A DNA stretch of 64,000 bases from Niabella yanshanensis (lineage in GTDB: Bacteria; Bacteroidota; Bacteroidia; Chitinophagales; Chitinophagaceae), in NCBI RefSeq assembly GCF_034424215.1, contig NZ_CP139960.1, forward strand, positions 2,666,001 to 2,730,000, read 5' to 3'. Each line of letters starts with the position of its first letter. Positions within the stretch are counted from its first letter, which is position 1. The notes under the pieces are model-generated. The model did not search any database, was not told the DNA's origin, and saw only the letters and a program-made list of their open reading frames with translations. Positions 34,091 through 43,897 of this stretch are shown here, in pieces. A program made the position numbers and the translations under genes.

Positions 34091-35026
34091 TCAGTTTTCT
34101 TTTCCTAATGCGTTATAAATGCTGGCAGCCCATCTCCGGGGCAGGGCACGTATAATATTAGAGGTGAACCTTGCGGGCTTTCCTGGCACGATGATCATTT
34201 TTCTTTTCAGCGTTTTTTTAACAGCAATTTCCCCAACCCTGGCCGGCGGCACTTCCATAAAATCGCCGAACCATCCAAGCTTTTCTTTCGTATCTTTTAC
34301 TATTTCCGGTTTGGTATATACCGGACCAGGAGTGAGACAACTTACACTTACGCCCTTATTCTTTAGCTGATATCTCAGGGAATAGCTGAAGAATGTAAGC
34401 CCCGACTTGGATGCAGCGTAAATATTTTTTACCGGAATCGGGCTAAAACCTGCCATACTGCTGACATTCAAAATATAAGATGGCTTATTTTGTTCCAGTA
34501 AAGGCAGAAAATGATGCACCATTGTTACCGGCGATTCCAGGTTTAGCCTGATCATATATTTTACGCTGTCGGGCGACAACTTTAAAAAGTCATTGGTACC
34601 GCCCATTCCGGCTACATTACAAAGCATTTTTAAGGGCAGGTTATTTTCCCTGCTCCAGCGGGCCAGCTGAGGAGCAACACTGTCATTAGTCAGATCGGCT
34701 GACAAAATCTCTACCTGTACTGCATACTTCTCTTCCAGCAGCTTTTTGGCATTCTTCAATGGCTGTTCTGTACGAGCTATGAGTACCAGGTTATATTTTC
34801 TTTTGGCCAGCGCTTCGGCAATGGCGTAGCCGATTCCCTTACTACCTCCTGCTACTATAGCAAAGGGTTGCTGGTTTTTATATATCAATCTTGCAGGCAG
34901 CTGCTGGGCCTCTAACGTTGTAATACAAACACTACAAATACTGGTCAGCACCAGGACATGATTCCTTTTAAAAGCAAGGCGGGCTGATTGTCCCAAAGCA
35001 ATCAGCAATTGAAATAACAGAGTCAT
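34091..35026 (-). CDS. short-chain dehydrogenase/reductase with N-terminal membrane segment
   Basis: The 311-residue SDR has the cofactor motif GGSKGIG (about 59-65), NVSSMAGF with the catalytic Ser, and YAASKSG (Tyr/Lys). A ~50-residue N-terminal extension is hydrophobic (LLFQLLIALGQ, VLVLTSICSVCITTL) and may anchor the enzyme in the membrane. Substrate is unknown. It lies 13 bp upstream of the M14 peptidase gene on the same strand, so the two may form an operon. Confidence 0.85.
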   Translation of the reverse strand: MTLLFQLLIALGQSARLAFKRNHVLVLTSICSVCITTLEAQQLPARLIYKNQQPFAIVAGGSKGIGYAIAEALAKRKYNLVLIARTEQPLKNAKKLLEEKYAVQVEILSADLTNDSVAPQLARWSRENNLPLKMLCNVAGMGGTNDFLKLSPDSVKYMIRLNLESPVTMVHHFLPLLEQNKPSYILNVSSMAGFSPIPVKNIYAASKSGLTFFSYSLRYQLKNKGVSVSCLTPGPVYTKPEIVKDTKEKLGWFGDFMEVPPARVGEIAVKKTLKRKMIIVPGKPARFTSNIIRALPRRWAASIYNALGKEN

Positions 35027-35058
35027 AGGAGTGGGCTTTTTACAAATATTGCTTTTTA

Positions 35059-35089
35059 TTTCAAAGATTGCTGATATTAGTTACTTTTG
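35059..35089 (+). promoter_or_regulatory. promoter for uppS
   Basis: -7 box TACTTTTG (35082-35089) with TTTC at 35059-35062, 19 nt apart. It predicts a start near 35096, about 10 bp before the ATG. The match is one base from consensus at -33. Confidence 0.55.
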
Positions 35090-35105
35090 TCGCCGCTTTC
35101 ATGGT

Positions 35106-35858
35106 ATGGATACCTTAATTAATCAAATCGACAGAGAAAAACTCCCCAAACATATTGCCATAATTATGGATGGCAACGGACGTTGGGCGCAGGAGCAGGG
35201 AGAAGACCGCCTTTTCGGCCATTATCATGGCGTGGAAAGCGTTAGGGATATCGTAGAGGGCTGCGCCGAAATAGGTATCAAATTTCTGACGCTTTACGCT
35301 TTTAGCACCGAAAACTGGGACCGGCCCGAATATGAAGTAGTAGGTCTGATGGAACTTTTAGTGTCCACAATTCGCAAGGAAGCAGAAACCCTGCACAAAA
35401 ATAATATCCGGCTTCATGTTATAGGAGACATGAGCATGTTGCCTGCTTATGCGCAGCAGGAACTAAACGAAGCCCTGGAGATTACATCGGGTAATAGTGG
35501 CCTTAACTTAGTAATGGCTTTGAGCTATAGTGGCCGCTGGGAACTGCTAAACGCGGTAAAAAGCATCGCTAACGAAGTTAAAAACAACCGTTTACCTGTA
35601 GAAGCCATTGACCAGGATGTGCTGCAGAAATATCTTTGCACCAGCGATTTTCCAGATCCGGAATTAATGATCCGGACAAGTGGAGAATACCGCATCAGTA
35701 ATTTTTTACTGTACCAACTCGCCTATGCAGAGCTTTATTTTACTAATGTACGCTGGCCCGAATTCAGGAAAAACAACCTGTATGAGGCTATATTGGATTA
35801 CCAGGGAAGAGAGCGTAGATTTGGTAAAACTTCCAGGCAAATTGAAGATGCTAAGTAA
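35106..35858 (+). CDS. uppS: undecaprenyl diphosphate synthase
   Basis: UppS builds the C55 lipid carrier for cell-wall and surface polysaccharide synthesis by condensing isopentenyl diphosphates in cis. The ATG at 35106 gives 250 residues; an upstream GTG lies in the promoter. The catalytic motif IIMDGNGRWA (Asp22), the FSTENW and the SYSGRWELLNAVK/RTSGEYRISNFLLYQ blocks are typical. The bamA gene follows, so it is part of an envelope block. Confidence 0.95.
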   Translation: MDTLINQIDREKLPKHIAIIMDGNGRWAQEQGEDRLFGHYHGVESVRDIVEGCAEIGIKFLTLYAFSTENWDRPEYEVVGLMELLVSTIRKEAETLHKNNIRLHVIGDMSMLPAYAQQELNEALEITSGNSGLNLVMALSYSGRWELLNAVKSIANEVKNNRLPVEAIDQDVLQKYLCTSDFPDPELMIRTSGEYRISNFLLYQLAYAELYFTNVRWPEFRKNNLYEAILDYQGRERRFGKTSRQIEDAK

Positions 35859-36048
35859 TATGTAAAAGTTTATCCTAAATAGCTTCAGCCTGGGCTGACC
35901 TGGTTGCGTCACCTATTTTAACATGAGTTTTCCAATTTTTACCTTTAATTTGCCGCCGCAATGGGAATAATGTGTAACAGTGTGGTGATAAAATAATAAC
36001 TTCCTGCTTTTGCAAAAACAAAATTGATTACCGATATTTAAATCCTTT

Positions 36049-38772
36049 ATGCGTTTTTTTCTTTACAGGTTTTGCGTTACAATTATATCATTAACAACGG
36101 TAAGCTATGTTTTTGCGCAAACAGACACCATTCCCAACAACAATCTTTCTCTTGAAATGCAGGAATGGCAAAATCCAAGACAACCTAAAGAGTATACCGT
36201 TGCAGACCTCAAAGTAACGGGGGCCAATTACCTGGATTCTACTATTGTACTTTCAGTAGCAGGCTTACAAAAAGGCCAAAAATTCACCTACCCGGGTTCG
36301 GACATCTTCTCCCGCGCTATTCAAAATTTATGGAGACAGAAGCTGGTAGCTGATATTAAAATTTATGTAACGAATATTATCGGCGAAAATGTAAGTCTTG
36401 AAGTAGCTGTTAAGGAAATGCCCCGCCTGGGAGATTATAAATTTGAGGGGGTAAAAAAAACAGAACAGGAAGAGTTAGTGAAAAAAACGGCTATAGCCAA
36501 GCAAACAACCATCCTGTCTGAAAATACCCGTCGTAATATCATTGATGTTACCAAAACCTTCTATGAAGAAAAAGGGTTTTCGGGAGTGGAGGTGGAACTG
36601 GTAGAAAAACCTGATCCTGTGTTCAAAAACTCCAATTCCCTGACGATTAAAGTAGTTAAAGGAAAGAAAGTTAAAATAGATGGCATTAACTTTTTCGGCA
36701 ATGAAAATGTTAGAAGCGTTAAGCTGAAGAAGCAAATGAAGGGAACCAAGGAAATGACCAAAATGACCTTATTCCCCTCCCCGTATGTAAGCACTTACGG
36801 ACCTATTAAAAAATATAGCTTCGGAGAATATGTAAATGACTGGGGCTTTTTATCTGGCACCAAATCACTGGAAGTATTAGATCCCTATTTCAGATTTAAG
36901 TTTGCTTCATCCAAGTTTAACCAAAAGAAGTATGTAGAAGACAAAGAGAAAATACTAAGCTATTTTAATGAAAAAGGATATCGTGATGCCCAGATACTGG
37001 CTGACACGCAGGTAATACAGAACAATAAAATGTATGTTGACATTAAGGTAAGCGAAGGGCGGAAATACTATTTTGGTAATACTGTTTGGAAAGGCAACTC
37101 CGTTTACAGCGATACTGTTTTAAATAATATCTTAAACATTAACAAGGGAGATACCTATGATGGTAGCATTCTGAATAAGGCCCTGGGTATTGAACCCAGC
37201 CAGGATGCACAGGATATTCAAACGGCTTATCGTGATCGCGGTTACCTTTTTATCCAGGTCGTTCCGGTGGAAACCCGGATCTACAACGATACGATCGACC
37301 ACGAAATAAGGGTGGTAGAAGGTCCCCAGGCCCGTATCAAAACGGTAAATATCCGTGGTAATGAGCGTACCAAGGAACATGTTATACGTCGCGAAATGCG
37401 TACTTATCCCGGCGCCTTGTATAGCCAAAGCGGCCTCATGCGTACCATTCGTGAACTGAATGCCTTAAACTATTTCGAGCAGGAGTCTATCAATCCGCAA
37501 CCCGTACCTAATCAGAATGACGGTACGGTAGATATTAACTGGAGCCTTAAAGAAAAATCCTCTGACCAGTTAGAGTTATCCGCCGGCTGGGGTGGCGGTA
37601 TTGGCTTAACCGGTACCCTGGGTGTTACTTTTAATAATTTCTCGATCAAGAATATCTGGAAAAAACAAGCCTGGGATCCACTACCGGTAGGTGATGGCCA
37701 GAAGCTAAGCCTTCGTGTACAATCTAATGGGCGTGCTTTCCGCTCTTATAACTTCTCTTTTACAGAGCCCTGGCTGGGTGGTAAAAAAAGGAATTCACTC
37801 ATCCTGTCTTACAACAACAGTAAGTACTACAACCTGGCTGGTTTTACATCGCGTGGAACATACGAGTATGATAAGAACAAATCACTTACGGTAAATGGGT
37901 TTTCAATTGGTTTAGGTAAGCAATTAAACTGGCCCGATGATTATTTCTACATGACCACCACCGTAGGTTTAACGCGTTACAACGTAAAAGAAATGGGCTA
38001 CATTTATCAGCTACCTTTCAATACCGGTATTTCTGATAACCTAAGCTTAAAGTTTGCATTACAGCGCAACTCCGTATCAGATCCCATTTTCCCACGCAGT
38101 GGTAGCGACCTGATGTTTAGCGTGCAAGCTACTCCCCCCTACTCTTTATTTGGTTCTACCGACGACCAATTCCGATATGTTGAGTATCACAAATGGCGCT
38201 TCAACTCTACCTGGTACGTGCCTTTGGGCAGAGGTAAAGGTGAAAATAAAGACAGGCAGTTTGTACTGAAACTGGCTGCCAAATATGGTTTCATGGGCAG
38301 GTACAATAAGGATATGGGCTTTTCACCTTTTGAACGTTTTCAATTGGGCGATGCTGGTTTAAATAATACCTTCTCCCTGACTGGTTTTGATATCATCGCG
38401 CATAGAGGTTACCCTATTTATAATACTTCAGACCCTACTGTTAATCCTGACAACACGAGCCAGGGGAATTTTAATAATTTCTTTACCATCTTTAATAAAT
38501 ACCAGGCAGAGCTTCGCTATCCACTGGTTACCAACCCCAGCAGCACCATTTTTGGTTTGGCGTTTTTCGAAGCTGCCAATGGTTGGAAAGACTACAAAGA
38601 CTATAACCCTTTCAAATTACGCCGAAGCGTAGGTTTGGGTATGCGTTTTTACCTGCCTATGTTTGGTTTACTAGGATTTGACTATGGTATAGGTCTTGAC
38701 AGGCTGACTCCTGGTGGTGGATTAAAAGGTGCTGGTAAATTTACCTTTATGTTAGGCTTCGAGCCGGAGTAA
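36049..38772 (+). CDS. bamA: outer membrane protein assembly factor BamA
   Basis: BamA inserts beta-barrel proteins in the outer membrane. The 907-residue product has a signal peptide (about 1-23), five N-terminal POTRA repeats (about 45-440) and a C-terminal barrel starting near 500. The barrel contains an NGWKDYKDYNPF segment and ends with FMLGFEPE. POTRA repeats are recognised by G-x-[DE]-x-[IV] patterns such as INKGDTYDG. The skp-like genes follow directly, as is common in this phylum. Confidence 0.94.
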   Translation: MRFFLYRFCVTIISLTTVSYVFAQTDTIPNNNLSLEMQEWQNPRQPKEYTVADLKVTGANYLDSTIVLSVAGLQKGQKFTYPGSDIFSRAIQNLWRQKLVADIKIYVTNIIGENVSLEVAVKEMPRLGDYKFEGVKKTEQEELVKKTAIAKQTTILSENTRRNIIDVTKTFYEEKGFSGVEVELVEKPDPVFKNSNSLTIKVVKGKKVKIDGINFFGNENVRSVKLKKQMKGTKEMTKMTLFPSPYVSTYGPIKKYSFGEYVNDWGFLSGTKSLEVLDPYFRFKFASSKFNQKKYVEDKEKILSYFNEKGYRDAQILADTQVIQNNKMYVDIKVSEGRKYYFGNTVWKGNSVYSDTVLNNILNINKGDTYDGSILNKALGIEPSQDAQDIQTAYRDRGYLFIQVVPVETRIYNDTIDHEIRVVEGPQARIKTVNIRGNERTKEHVIRREMRTYPGALYSQSGLMRTIRELNALNYFEQESINPQPVPNQNDGTVDINWSLKEKSSDQLELSAGWGGGIGLTGTLGVTFNNFSIKNIWKKQAWDPLPVGDGQKLSLRVQSNGRAFRSYNFSFTEPWLGGKKRNSLILSYNNSKYYNLAGFTSRGTYEYDKNKSLTVNGFSIGLGKQLNWPDDYFYMTTTVGLTRYNVKEMGYIYQLPFNTGISDNLSLKFALQRNSVSDPIFPRSGSDLMFSVQATPPYSLFGSTDDQFRYVEYHKWRFNSTWYVPLGRGKGENKDRQFVLKLAAKYGFMGRYNKDMGFSPFERFQLGDAGLNNTFSLTGFDIIAHRGYPIYNTSDPTVNPDNTSQGNFNNFFTIFNKYQAELRYPLVTNPSSTIFGLAFFEAANGWKDYKDYNPFKLRRSVGLGMRFYLPMFGLLGFDYGIGLDRLTPGGGLKGAGKFTFMLGFEPE

Positions 38773-38927
38773 TCAGATAAATGCTTTAAAAAAGATTTAA
38801 CCTTTTTTGCACTTTAGTTAAAGCAACTATACATTTGTCGGATACGTCAGACTTCAGATACTAAATCTCACTATTAAAAACACGTCCAAAAGGATTATTG
38901 CCAGGCGGACCATAAAAAAATAACAAG

Positions 38928-39440
38928 ATGAAAAAAGTTTTTGTTTTGGGTATGGCACTATTATTCGCATGTGCCGGCGCATTTGCACAAAAATATGCAG
39001 TAATTGATACCCGTTATATTTTTGAAAAAATGCCTGATTATAAACGCGTACAGCAACAGGTGGATGCACAGGCTGCTGTATGGCAAAAAGAAATTGATGC
39101 CAAACAGGCGGAGCTGGATAAATTATACAATGATTACGATGCAGAACAGGGTATGATGAGTGAAGATTTGAAAAAGAAAAAGGAAGACGAATTATTTAAC
39201 AAAGAAAAAACACTTCGCGACCTGCAAAAGAAACGCTTTGGTTTTGAAGGAGAACTGTTCAAAAAAAGACAGGAATTGATGGAGCCGCTGCAAAAGAAAG
39301 TAGCTGAAGCAGTGAACAGGCTGGCTAAAGCGAATGGTTACGATTTGGTTTTCGACAAAAGTGAGGGCAAATCCATTATCTTTGCCGACCCTAAGCTGGA
39401 TAGAAGCGAAGACATCTTAAGGGAACTTAGATTGAAATAA
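38928..39440 (+). CDS. OmpH/Skp family periplasmic chaperone (first copy)
   Basis: The 170-residue protein has a signal peptide (MKKVFVLGMALLFACAGAFA) and the Skp pattern: an N-terminal strand (YAVIDTRYIFEKMPDY), a long coiled coil (about 35-120) and a C-terminal strand (YDLVFDKS). It would shield unfolded outer membrane proteins before BamA. It is followed by a second copy. Confidence 0.92.
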   Translation: MKKVFVLGMALLFACAGAFAQKYAVIDTRYIFEKMPDYKRVQQQVDAQAAVWQKEIDAKQAELDKLYNDYDAEQGMMSEDLKKKKEDELFNKEKTLRDLQKKRFGFEGELFKKRQELMEPLQKKVAEAVNRLAKANGYDLVFDKSEGKSIIFADPKLDRSEDILRELRLK

Positions 39441-39531
39441 TTTAAAACTTAAAACAAACTCAACTGTGAAAGAAAAGCAGGCTTTGCACAAACGCATTTG
39501 AGTTACCCAAAAATTAAAAAACAAAAAAGGG

Positions 39532-40101
39532 ATGAAACAAGTAAAATTTCTTGCGGTTGCGTTAGGTTTGGTATTAGTGAGCGTATTTTCGGCCAATGCA
39601 CAAAAAATCGGCTATGTTAGCGTAGACGCTTTGGTAGCTAATTTGCCCGAAGCACAACAAAAACAACAGGAACTTGAGAAATGGCAGCAGGATTCTATCG
39701 GCGGCACCTATACCCGGTTATACCAGGAGTACCAGGAAAAAGATAGCGTTTTGAAAAAAACAACTACTCCTTCTGTTAAACAGGTTTTGGAAAGAGACCT
39801 GGCACAATTAGGTGAAGTTTTAGGCACCTGGCAGCAAAGAGCACAGGAAGCTTCCCAGGCTAAACAAGCCCAGCTATTCAATCCTTTGTATAAAAAAGTG
39901 TATGACGCTATCAATGCTTATGCAAAAGAAAAAGGATATACATACGTATTAACCCAGGATGCTTTTGTAGTAGCCCCGGATAGCGATAACTTGAGCCTTC
40001 CCATTGCTACTAAATTAGGCATTAAGGTAAATCAGCAAGGTGGCACAACTCCTGCCCCTGCGGGTAGTGCAGGTCCTGCATCTACTACGCCTAAGAAATA
40101 A
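39532..40101 (+). CDS. OmpH/Skp family periplasmic chaperone (second copy)
   Basis: The 189-residue paralogue has a signal peptide (ending NAQK) and the same N-terminal strand, a shorter coiled coil (about 45-110) and YTYVLTQDAF. It carries an extra C-terminal low-complexity tail rich in Gly, Thr, Pro and Ala (about 165-189). Tandem skp genes suggest functional specialisation. It ends 23 bp before a strong terminator. Confidence 0.9.
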   Translation: MKQVKFLAVALGLVLVSVFSANAQKIGYVSVDALVANLPEAQQKQQELEKWQQDSIGGTYTRLYQEYQEKDSVLKKTTTPSVKQVLERDLAQLGEVLGTWQQRAQEASQAKQAQLFNPLYKKVYDAINAYAKEKGYTYVLTQDAFVVAPDSDNLSLPIATKLGIKVNQQGGTTPAPAGSAGPASTTPKK

Positions 40102-40123
40102 GCAATTACAAATAATATTTTTG

Positions 40124-40160
40124 AAACCGCCCGGCAAAACTGGGCGGTTTTTTTATTTTT
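40124..40160 (+). terminator. rho-independent terminator after the skp genes
   Basis: A 9-bp stem AAACCGCCC (40124-40132) / GGGCGGTTT (40142-40150) is followed by TTTTATTTTT. Confidence 0.85.
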
Positions 40161-40178
40161 GATCTATAACTACAAGCC

Positions 40179-41003
40179 ATGTCACAAGAAGCCCCCATTG
40201 GTGTATTTGATTCCGGGTACGGAGGATTAACCGTTTTAAAAGAACTGGTACAACGACTGCCCCAATATGATTATTTATACCTGGGAGATAATGCGCGTGC
40301 GCCTTATGGCACGCGGTCTTTTGATACGGTCTACCACTATACGCTGGATGCCGTTAAATGGTTTTTTGAGCAGGGCTGCCAATTAGTGATACTGGCGTGC
40401 AACACGGCTTCGGCTAAAGCCTTACGTACCATACAACAAAACGACCTGCCCCTCCTTGCCCCAGATAGAAGAGTACTGGGTGTGATAAGGCCTACTACAG
40501 AAATAATCGGTAAATACTCTGAAACCAGGGAAATAGGGATACTGGCAACCAGGGGAACCGTTGCATCCGACTCTTACCCGATTGAAATTGCCAAATTTTA
40601 CCCCGATATCCTAACCTATCAGGAGGCCTGCCCCATGTGGGTTCCTATTATTGAAAACAATGAAATGGATAATGCAGGAACCCATCATTTTATCAAAAAG
40701 AACCTGCACAACTTATTTCAAAAAGGAGATAATATTGATGTGATCCTGCTGGCATGCACCCATTATCCACTCATGCTGAAACAAATAAGAGAGTATGTGC
40801 CAGTTCAGGTAAAGTTACTCACCCAGGGAGAGATTGTAGCCGAAAGCCTGGAGGATTATTTACAAAGACATCCGGAAATAGATGAGAAATGCAGTAAGAG
40901 TGGATTAGTGCAATTTTTCACAACTGATGCGGCAGAAGATTTTGATGAAAAAGGATCCGCTTTCTTCGGGGCGCCTGTTAAAAGTAAACATGTAAGTATG
41001 TAA
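40179..41003 (+). CDS. murI: glutamate racemase
   Basis: MurI makes D-glutamate for peptidoglycan. The 274-residue enzyme has GVFDSGYGGL at the start and the two catalytic cysteines in ILACNTASAK (Cys74) and LLACTHYPLM (Cys193). It lies after the skp terminator, in the envelope gene block. Confidence 0.97.
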   Translation: MSQEAPIGVFDSGYGGLTVLKELVQRLPQYDYLYLGDNARAPYGTRSFDTVYHYTLDAVKWFFEQGCQLVILACNTASAKALRTIQQNDLPLLAPDRRVLGVIRPTTEIIGKYSETREIGILATRGTVASDSYPIEIAKFYPDILTYQEACPMWVPIIENNEMDNAGTHHFIKKNLHNLFQKGDNIDVILLACTHYPLMLKQIREYVPVQVKLLTQGEIVAESLEDYLQRHPEIDEKCSKSGLVQFFTTDAAEDFDEKGSAFFGAPVKSKHVSM

Positions 41004-41032
41004 AATACTTAGCCTAAAATTCACGCCAGATA

Positions 41033-41623
41033 ATGAATCACGACCTGTTACTTGCCAATATTGCAAAACATATTCACCTGAATAATGAGGAAACAGCACA
41101 GTTTACCTCTTTACTCAGCTACAGGGAACTTTCCAAAAAGGATTTCTTTTTGGAGGAAGGCCAGCCCTGTCACCATTTAGCATTTGTTCACTCGGGAGCG
41201 CTGAGAGCCTACCATTTAGATGCTTCCGGTAAGGAGTCAACCATTATGTTTGCGCTGACCGACTGGTGGATAACGGATATGTATTGTTTTTTGAACAAAA
41301 AACCGGCTATGGTATTTATAGAGGCCCTTGAAGACAGTGAGATATTCCTGTTAAGTAAAGAAAATCTTGATAAGCTGTTTGATACAATGCCTAAATTTGA
41401 ACGATTCTTTAGAATTCTGATGCAAAATGCCTATACCCGGGAACAATTAAGAATTATTGAGAACCTATCCTTAGCTGCTGCTAAAAGGTATGATAATTTC
41501 CTGGCTAAATATCCGCAAATCATCAACCAGGTTACACAGAAGCAAATAGCCTCCTACCTGGGCATTACTCCCGAGTTTCTAAGTACCATCCGGAAAAATA
41601 AAGCCCGCGGAGCCATTTCTTAA
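41033..41623 (+). CDS. Crp/Fnr family transcriptional regulator
   Basis: The 196-residue protein has a cyclic-nucleotide-binding-like beta barrel (about 10-115: EEGQPCHHLAFVHSGALRAYHLDASG) and a C-terminal helix-turn-helix (TQKQIASYLGITPEFLSTIRK). No iron-sulfur cysteines are seen. Effector and targets unknown. It is followed by a DUF4406 gene on the same strand. Confidence 0.85.
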   Translation: MNHDLLLANIAKHIHLNNEETAQFTSLLSYRELSKKDFFLEEGQPCHHLAFVHSGALRAYHLDASGKESTIMFALTDWWITDMYCFLNKKPAMVFIEALEDSEIFLLSKENLDKLFDTMPKFERFFRILMQNAYTREQLRIIENLSLAAAKRYDNFLAKYPQIINQVTQKQIASYLGITPEFLSTIRKNKARGAIS

Positions 41624-41684
41624 AGTATATTAAGAGCGGTTGACATTTCCATTAGTTTCTTTGAATAATCAAAAAAACAACATA

Positions 41685-42041
41685 ATGCTCATACTTATTG
41701 CAGGCCCTTACCGAAGCGGCACCAACGATGACCCCCAGCTCATGCAGCAAAATTTGAATAACCTCGAAGCGGTAAGCCTATCCCTGTTCAGAAAGGGTTA
41801 TACTCCCATTATCGGCGAGTGGGTAGCATTGCCGCTTATCCGGCTGGCAGGCTCTGCCAGGCCCGGAGATGAAGCCTGGAACGAGATACAATATCCTGTT
41901 GCTCATAGGTTACTGGAAAAATGTGATGCGGTTTTTCGCATCCCCGGCGAATCAAAAGGTGCAGATGAAGATGTGAGAATTGCAACAGAAAGGGGGCTAA
42001 AGGTGTTTTATAAGCTGGATCAAGTACCGATGCTTCCGTAA
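41685..42041 (+). CDS. DUF4406 / nucleoside 2-deoxyribosyltransferase-like protein
   Basis: The ATG at 41685 gives 118 residues with the family N-terminus LILIAGPYRSGT. A late acidic cluster (GADEDVRIA) may be catalytic. The family fold is Rossmann-like, related to nucleoside 2-deoxyribosyltransferases. Substrate is unknown. An earlier in-frame non-ATG start would not improve the match. Confidence 0.8.
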   Translation: MLILIAGPYRSGTNDDPQLMQQNLNNLEAVSLSLFRKGYTPIIGEWVALPLIRLAGSARPGDEAWNEIQYPVAHRLLEKCDAVFRIPGESKGADEDVRIATERGLKVFYKLDQVPMLP

Positions 42042-42147
42042 GGCTATGCAACTCGCATTAGGCCAACTTTTGAACTCCCGGGGCTGGAGAAGAGGGATGG
42101 CTGGTGCAAACTTTAAACTTTTAAGCTTTAAACTTTAAATTTTTCCC

Positions 42148-42155
42148 TACCTTTG
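42148..42155 (+). promoter_or_regulatory. promoter for rpmH
   Basis: -7 box TACCTTTG (42148-42155), with a weak CTTT around 42126. It predicts a start near 42162 and a leader of about 120 nt. The spacer before it contains a direct repeat CTTTAAACTT (42111-42120 and 42126-42135). Confidence 0.45.
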
Positions 42156-42280
42156 CCGTCCCTTTCACAAACAGGAGATGTGGTGATCTGCTGTTCCGAA
42201 AATTAAACCGGCATGTTCTCCCATGCTATTAATTCAAAAGTGTTCCGAAGGAATCCCTTTGGGGAAAAAATTAAAATAAA

Positions 42281-42436
42281 ATGAAACGTACTTTCCAACC
42301 GCACCGTCGTCGTCGTAAAACTGTTCACGGTTTTCGTAAACGTATGCAAACTGCTAACGGCCGCAAGGTTTTAGCAAGCCGCCGTGCCAAAGGCCGTAAA
42401 AAGCTTACTGTGTCTGACGAAAGAAGACTGAAGTAA
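42281..42436 (+). CDS. rpmH: 50S ribosomal protein L34
   Basis: The 51-residue protein is unmistakable: [18 protein letters not shown], a [16 protein letters not shown] segment and a C-terminal RRLK. It is a small, highly basic component of the 50S subunit. The stop is TAA at 42434-42436. It is followed by a terminator, then two unrelated genes, and only 1.5 kb later by rnpA. Confidence 0.98.
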   Translation: MKRTFQPHRRRRKTVHGFRKRMQTANGRKVLASRRAKGRKKLTVSDERRLK

Positions 42437-42462
42437 TCTTTGATAAGCTTTCAAATTATTCG

Positions 42463-42496
42463 TAGCTCCGTTTTTCGGGGCTATTTTTGTTTTTTA
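42463..42496 (+). terminator. rho-independent terminator after rpmH
   Basis: An 8-bp stem TAGCTCCG (42463-42470) / CGGGGCTA (42476-42483) with one wobble, followed by a T-rich run containing TTTTTG and TTTTTT. Confidence 0.8.
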
Positions 42497-42517
42497 AAGT
42501 ATCTTCATCTATATATT

Positions 42518-42928
42518 ATGGAGCACAAAAAAGCAGGTAGCCGTGGTATAGAAATAGTGGAGCAATATTTTGCTTTCCTCGACCGGCACCTGGCAGATTT
42601 ATTGGAAGACAGGGTAGATGACATGCTTACCATCAGCCAGATCGCCCAACATTTATTCATTGCACCAGGTCATTTAACCAATACACTTACCAAGGAAACC
42701 GGCCGACATCCCTGCTATTATTATGACCTGAAAATAATTGAGGTAGCTAACAAATTACTGCTTAACACTGCCTTATCCGGCTCCGAAATAGCGAGGCGCC
42801 TCACTTTTGACCCGTCTAATTTCGTTAAATTTTACAAGAGCATTACGGGCATTACTCCGGCCATTTTCCGAGAGAAAAAGGTATTGCCCCCTGTATTACC
42901 TATTGAGGGGAAAAAATATACCCGCTAG
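42518..42928 (+). CDS. stand-alone AraC-type helix-turn-helix protein
   Basis: The ATG at 42518 gives 136 residues, mostly one AraC DNA-binding domain (about 40-125; LTISQIAQHLFIAPGHL and SGSEIARRLTFDPSNFVKFYK). There is no ligand-binding domain. It stands between rpmH and an SDR gene. The target may be the SDR gene 81 bp downstream, by position. Confidence 0.8.
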   Translation: MEHKKAGSRGIEIVEQYFAFLDRHLADLLEDRVDDMLTISQIAQHLFIAPGHLTNTLTKETGRHPCYYYDLKIIEVANKLLLNTALSGSEIARRLTFDPSNFVKFYKSITGITPAIFREKKVLPPVLPIEGKKYTR

Positions 42929-43009
42929 CTCCAGATTCTGTGACTATCACCATACCTGGTTGTAAAACATCAAGGAATTTTGTGTCATCTTTTAATCAAA
43001 ATAAAAAAA

Positions 43010-43768
43010 ATGGCAAACAGAATAGCATTGATAACAGGAGGTAGCAGGGGACTTGGTAAAAACACAGCCCTGGCATTGGCTCAAAAAAATATAGATGTGG
43101 TGCTCACTTACAATAGTCAACAGGCAGAGGCGGAGGGGGTTGTGAAGGAGATTGAAGCTTTGGGAGGCCGGGCCATAGCCCTGCAACTGAATATCGCAGA
43201 TGCCGGTAGTTTCGACAGTTTTATAGAGAAACTGAAAAATAGCTTAGTATCAAAATGGCAAAGGGAAAACTTGGATATCCTAATCAATAATGCGGGCATT
43301 GGCATTCATAAACCCTTTGCTGAAACCACAGAAGCAGACTTTGACACCTTAGTCAATATACAATTCAAAGGCCCCTTCTTTTTAACCCAAAAAATGCTTT
43401 CCTTATTAAAAGACGGAAGCAGCATTATTAATATTTCCAGCGGCCTGGCCAGGTTTTCCACCCCGGGCTATTCGGCCTATGCCGCAATGAAAGGCGCTAT
43501 GGAAACACTAACCCGCTACCAGGCAAAAGAACTGGGGGCTCGCGGCATTCGTGTAAACATAGTAGCGCCCGGTGCTATAGAAACAGATTTCGGAGGCGGC
43601 GTGGTAAGAGACAACCAGCAACTCAACTCTTTTATTGCTTCTCAAACAGCCCTGGGCAGGGTTGGCTTACCTGATGATATTGGCGGCCTCATTGCATCGC
43701 TTTGTATGCCCGAAATGAGCTGGGTAACCGCACAAAGAATTGAAGCATCGGGCGGCATGTTTTTATAG
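43010..43768 (+). CDS. short-chain dehydrogenase/reductase
   Basis: The ATG at 43010 gives 252 residues with TGGSRGLG (about 8-15), NNAGIG and catalytic S/Y/K in ISSGLARF and YSAYAAMKG. The length and C-terminus (TAQRIEASGGM) are typical of classical NAD(P)-dependent SDRs. Substrate unknown. An upstream TTG would add ten residues and seems unlikely. Confidence 0.9.
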   Translation: MANRIALITGGSRGLGKNTALALAQKNIDVVLTYNSQQAEAEGVVKEIEALGGRAIALQLNIADAGSFDSFIEKLKNSLVSKWQRENLDILINNAGIGIHKPFAETTEADFDTLVNIQFKGPFFLTQKMLSLLKDGSSIINISSGLARFSTPGYSAYAAMKGAMETLTRYQAKELGARGIRVNIVAPGAIETDFGGGVVRDNQQLNSFIASQTALGRVGLPDDIGGLIASLCMPEMSWVTAQRIEASGGMFL

Positions 43769-43840
43769 CGCTGCGCCGCTTGTAGTTTACCGCGTTTTTG
43801 CAAGGTTCATTAGCAATCAGATGTATATATTGTACTTAGC

Positions 43841-43897
43841 AGTGGCGCGTATCCTCACGCGCTACTACTTTATCCATCCAATTCCAGCCGCTGGAAT
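43841..43897. repeat. two hairpin-forming repeats between SDR gene and rnpA
   Basis: First: AGTGGCGCGT (43841-43850) with ACGCGCTACT (43857-43866), one wobble. Second: ATTCCAG (43881-43887) with CTGGAAT (43891-43897), perfect. No T-run follows either. They are probably interspersed REP-like repeats or a processing signal. Confidence 0.6.
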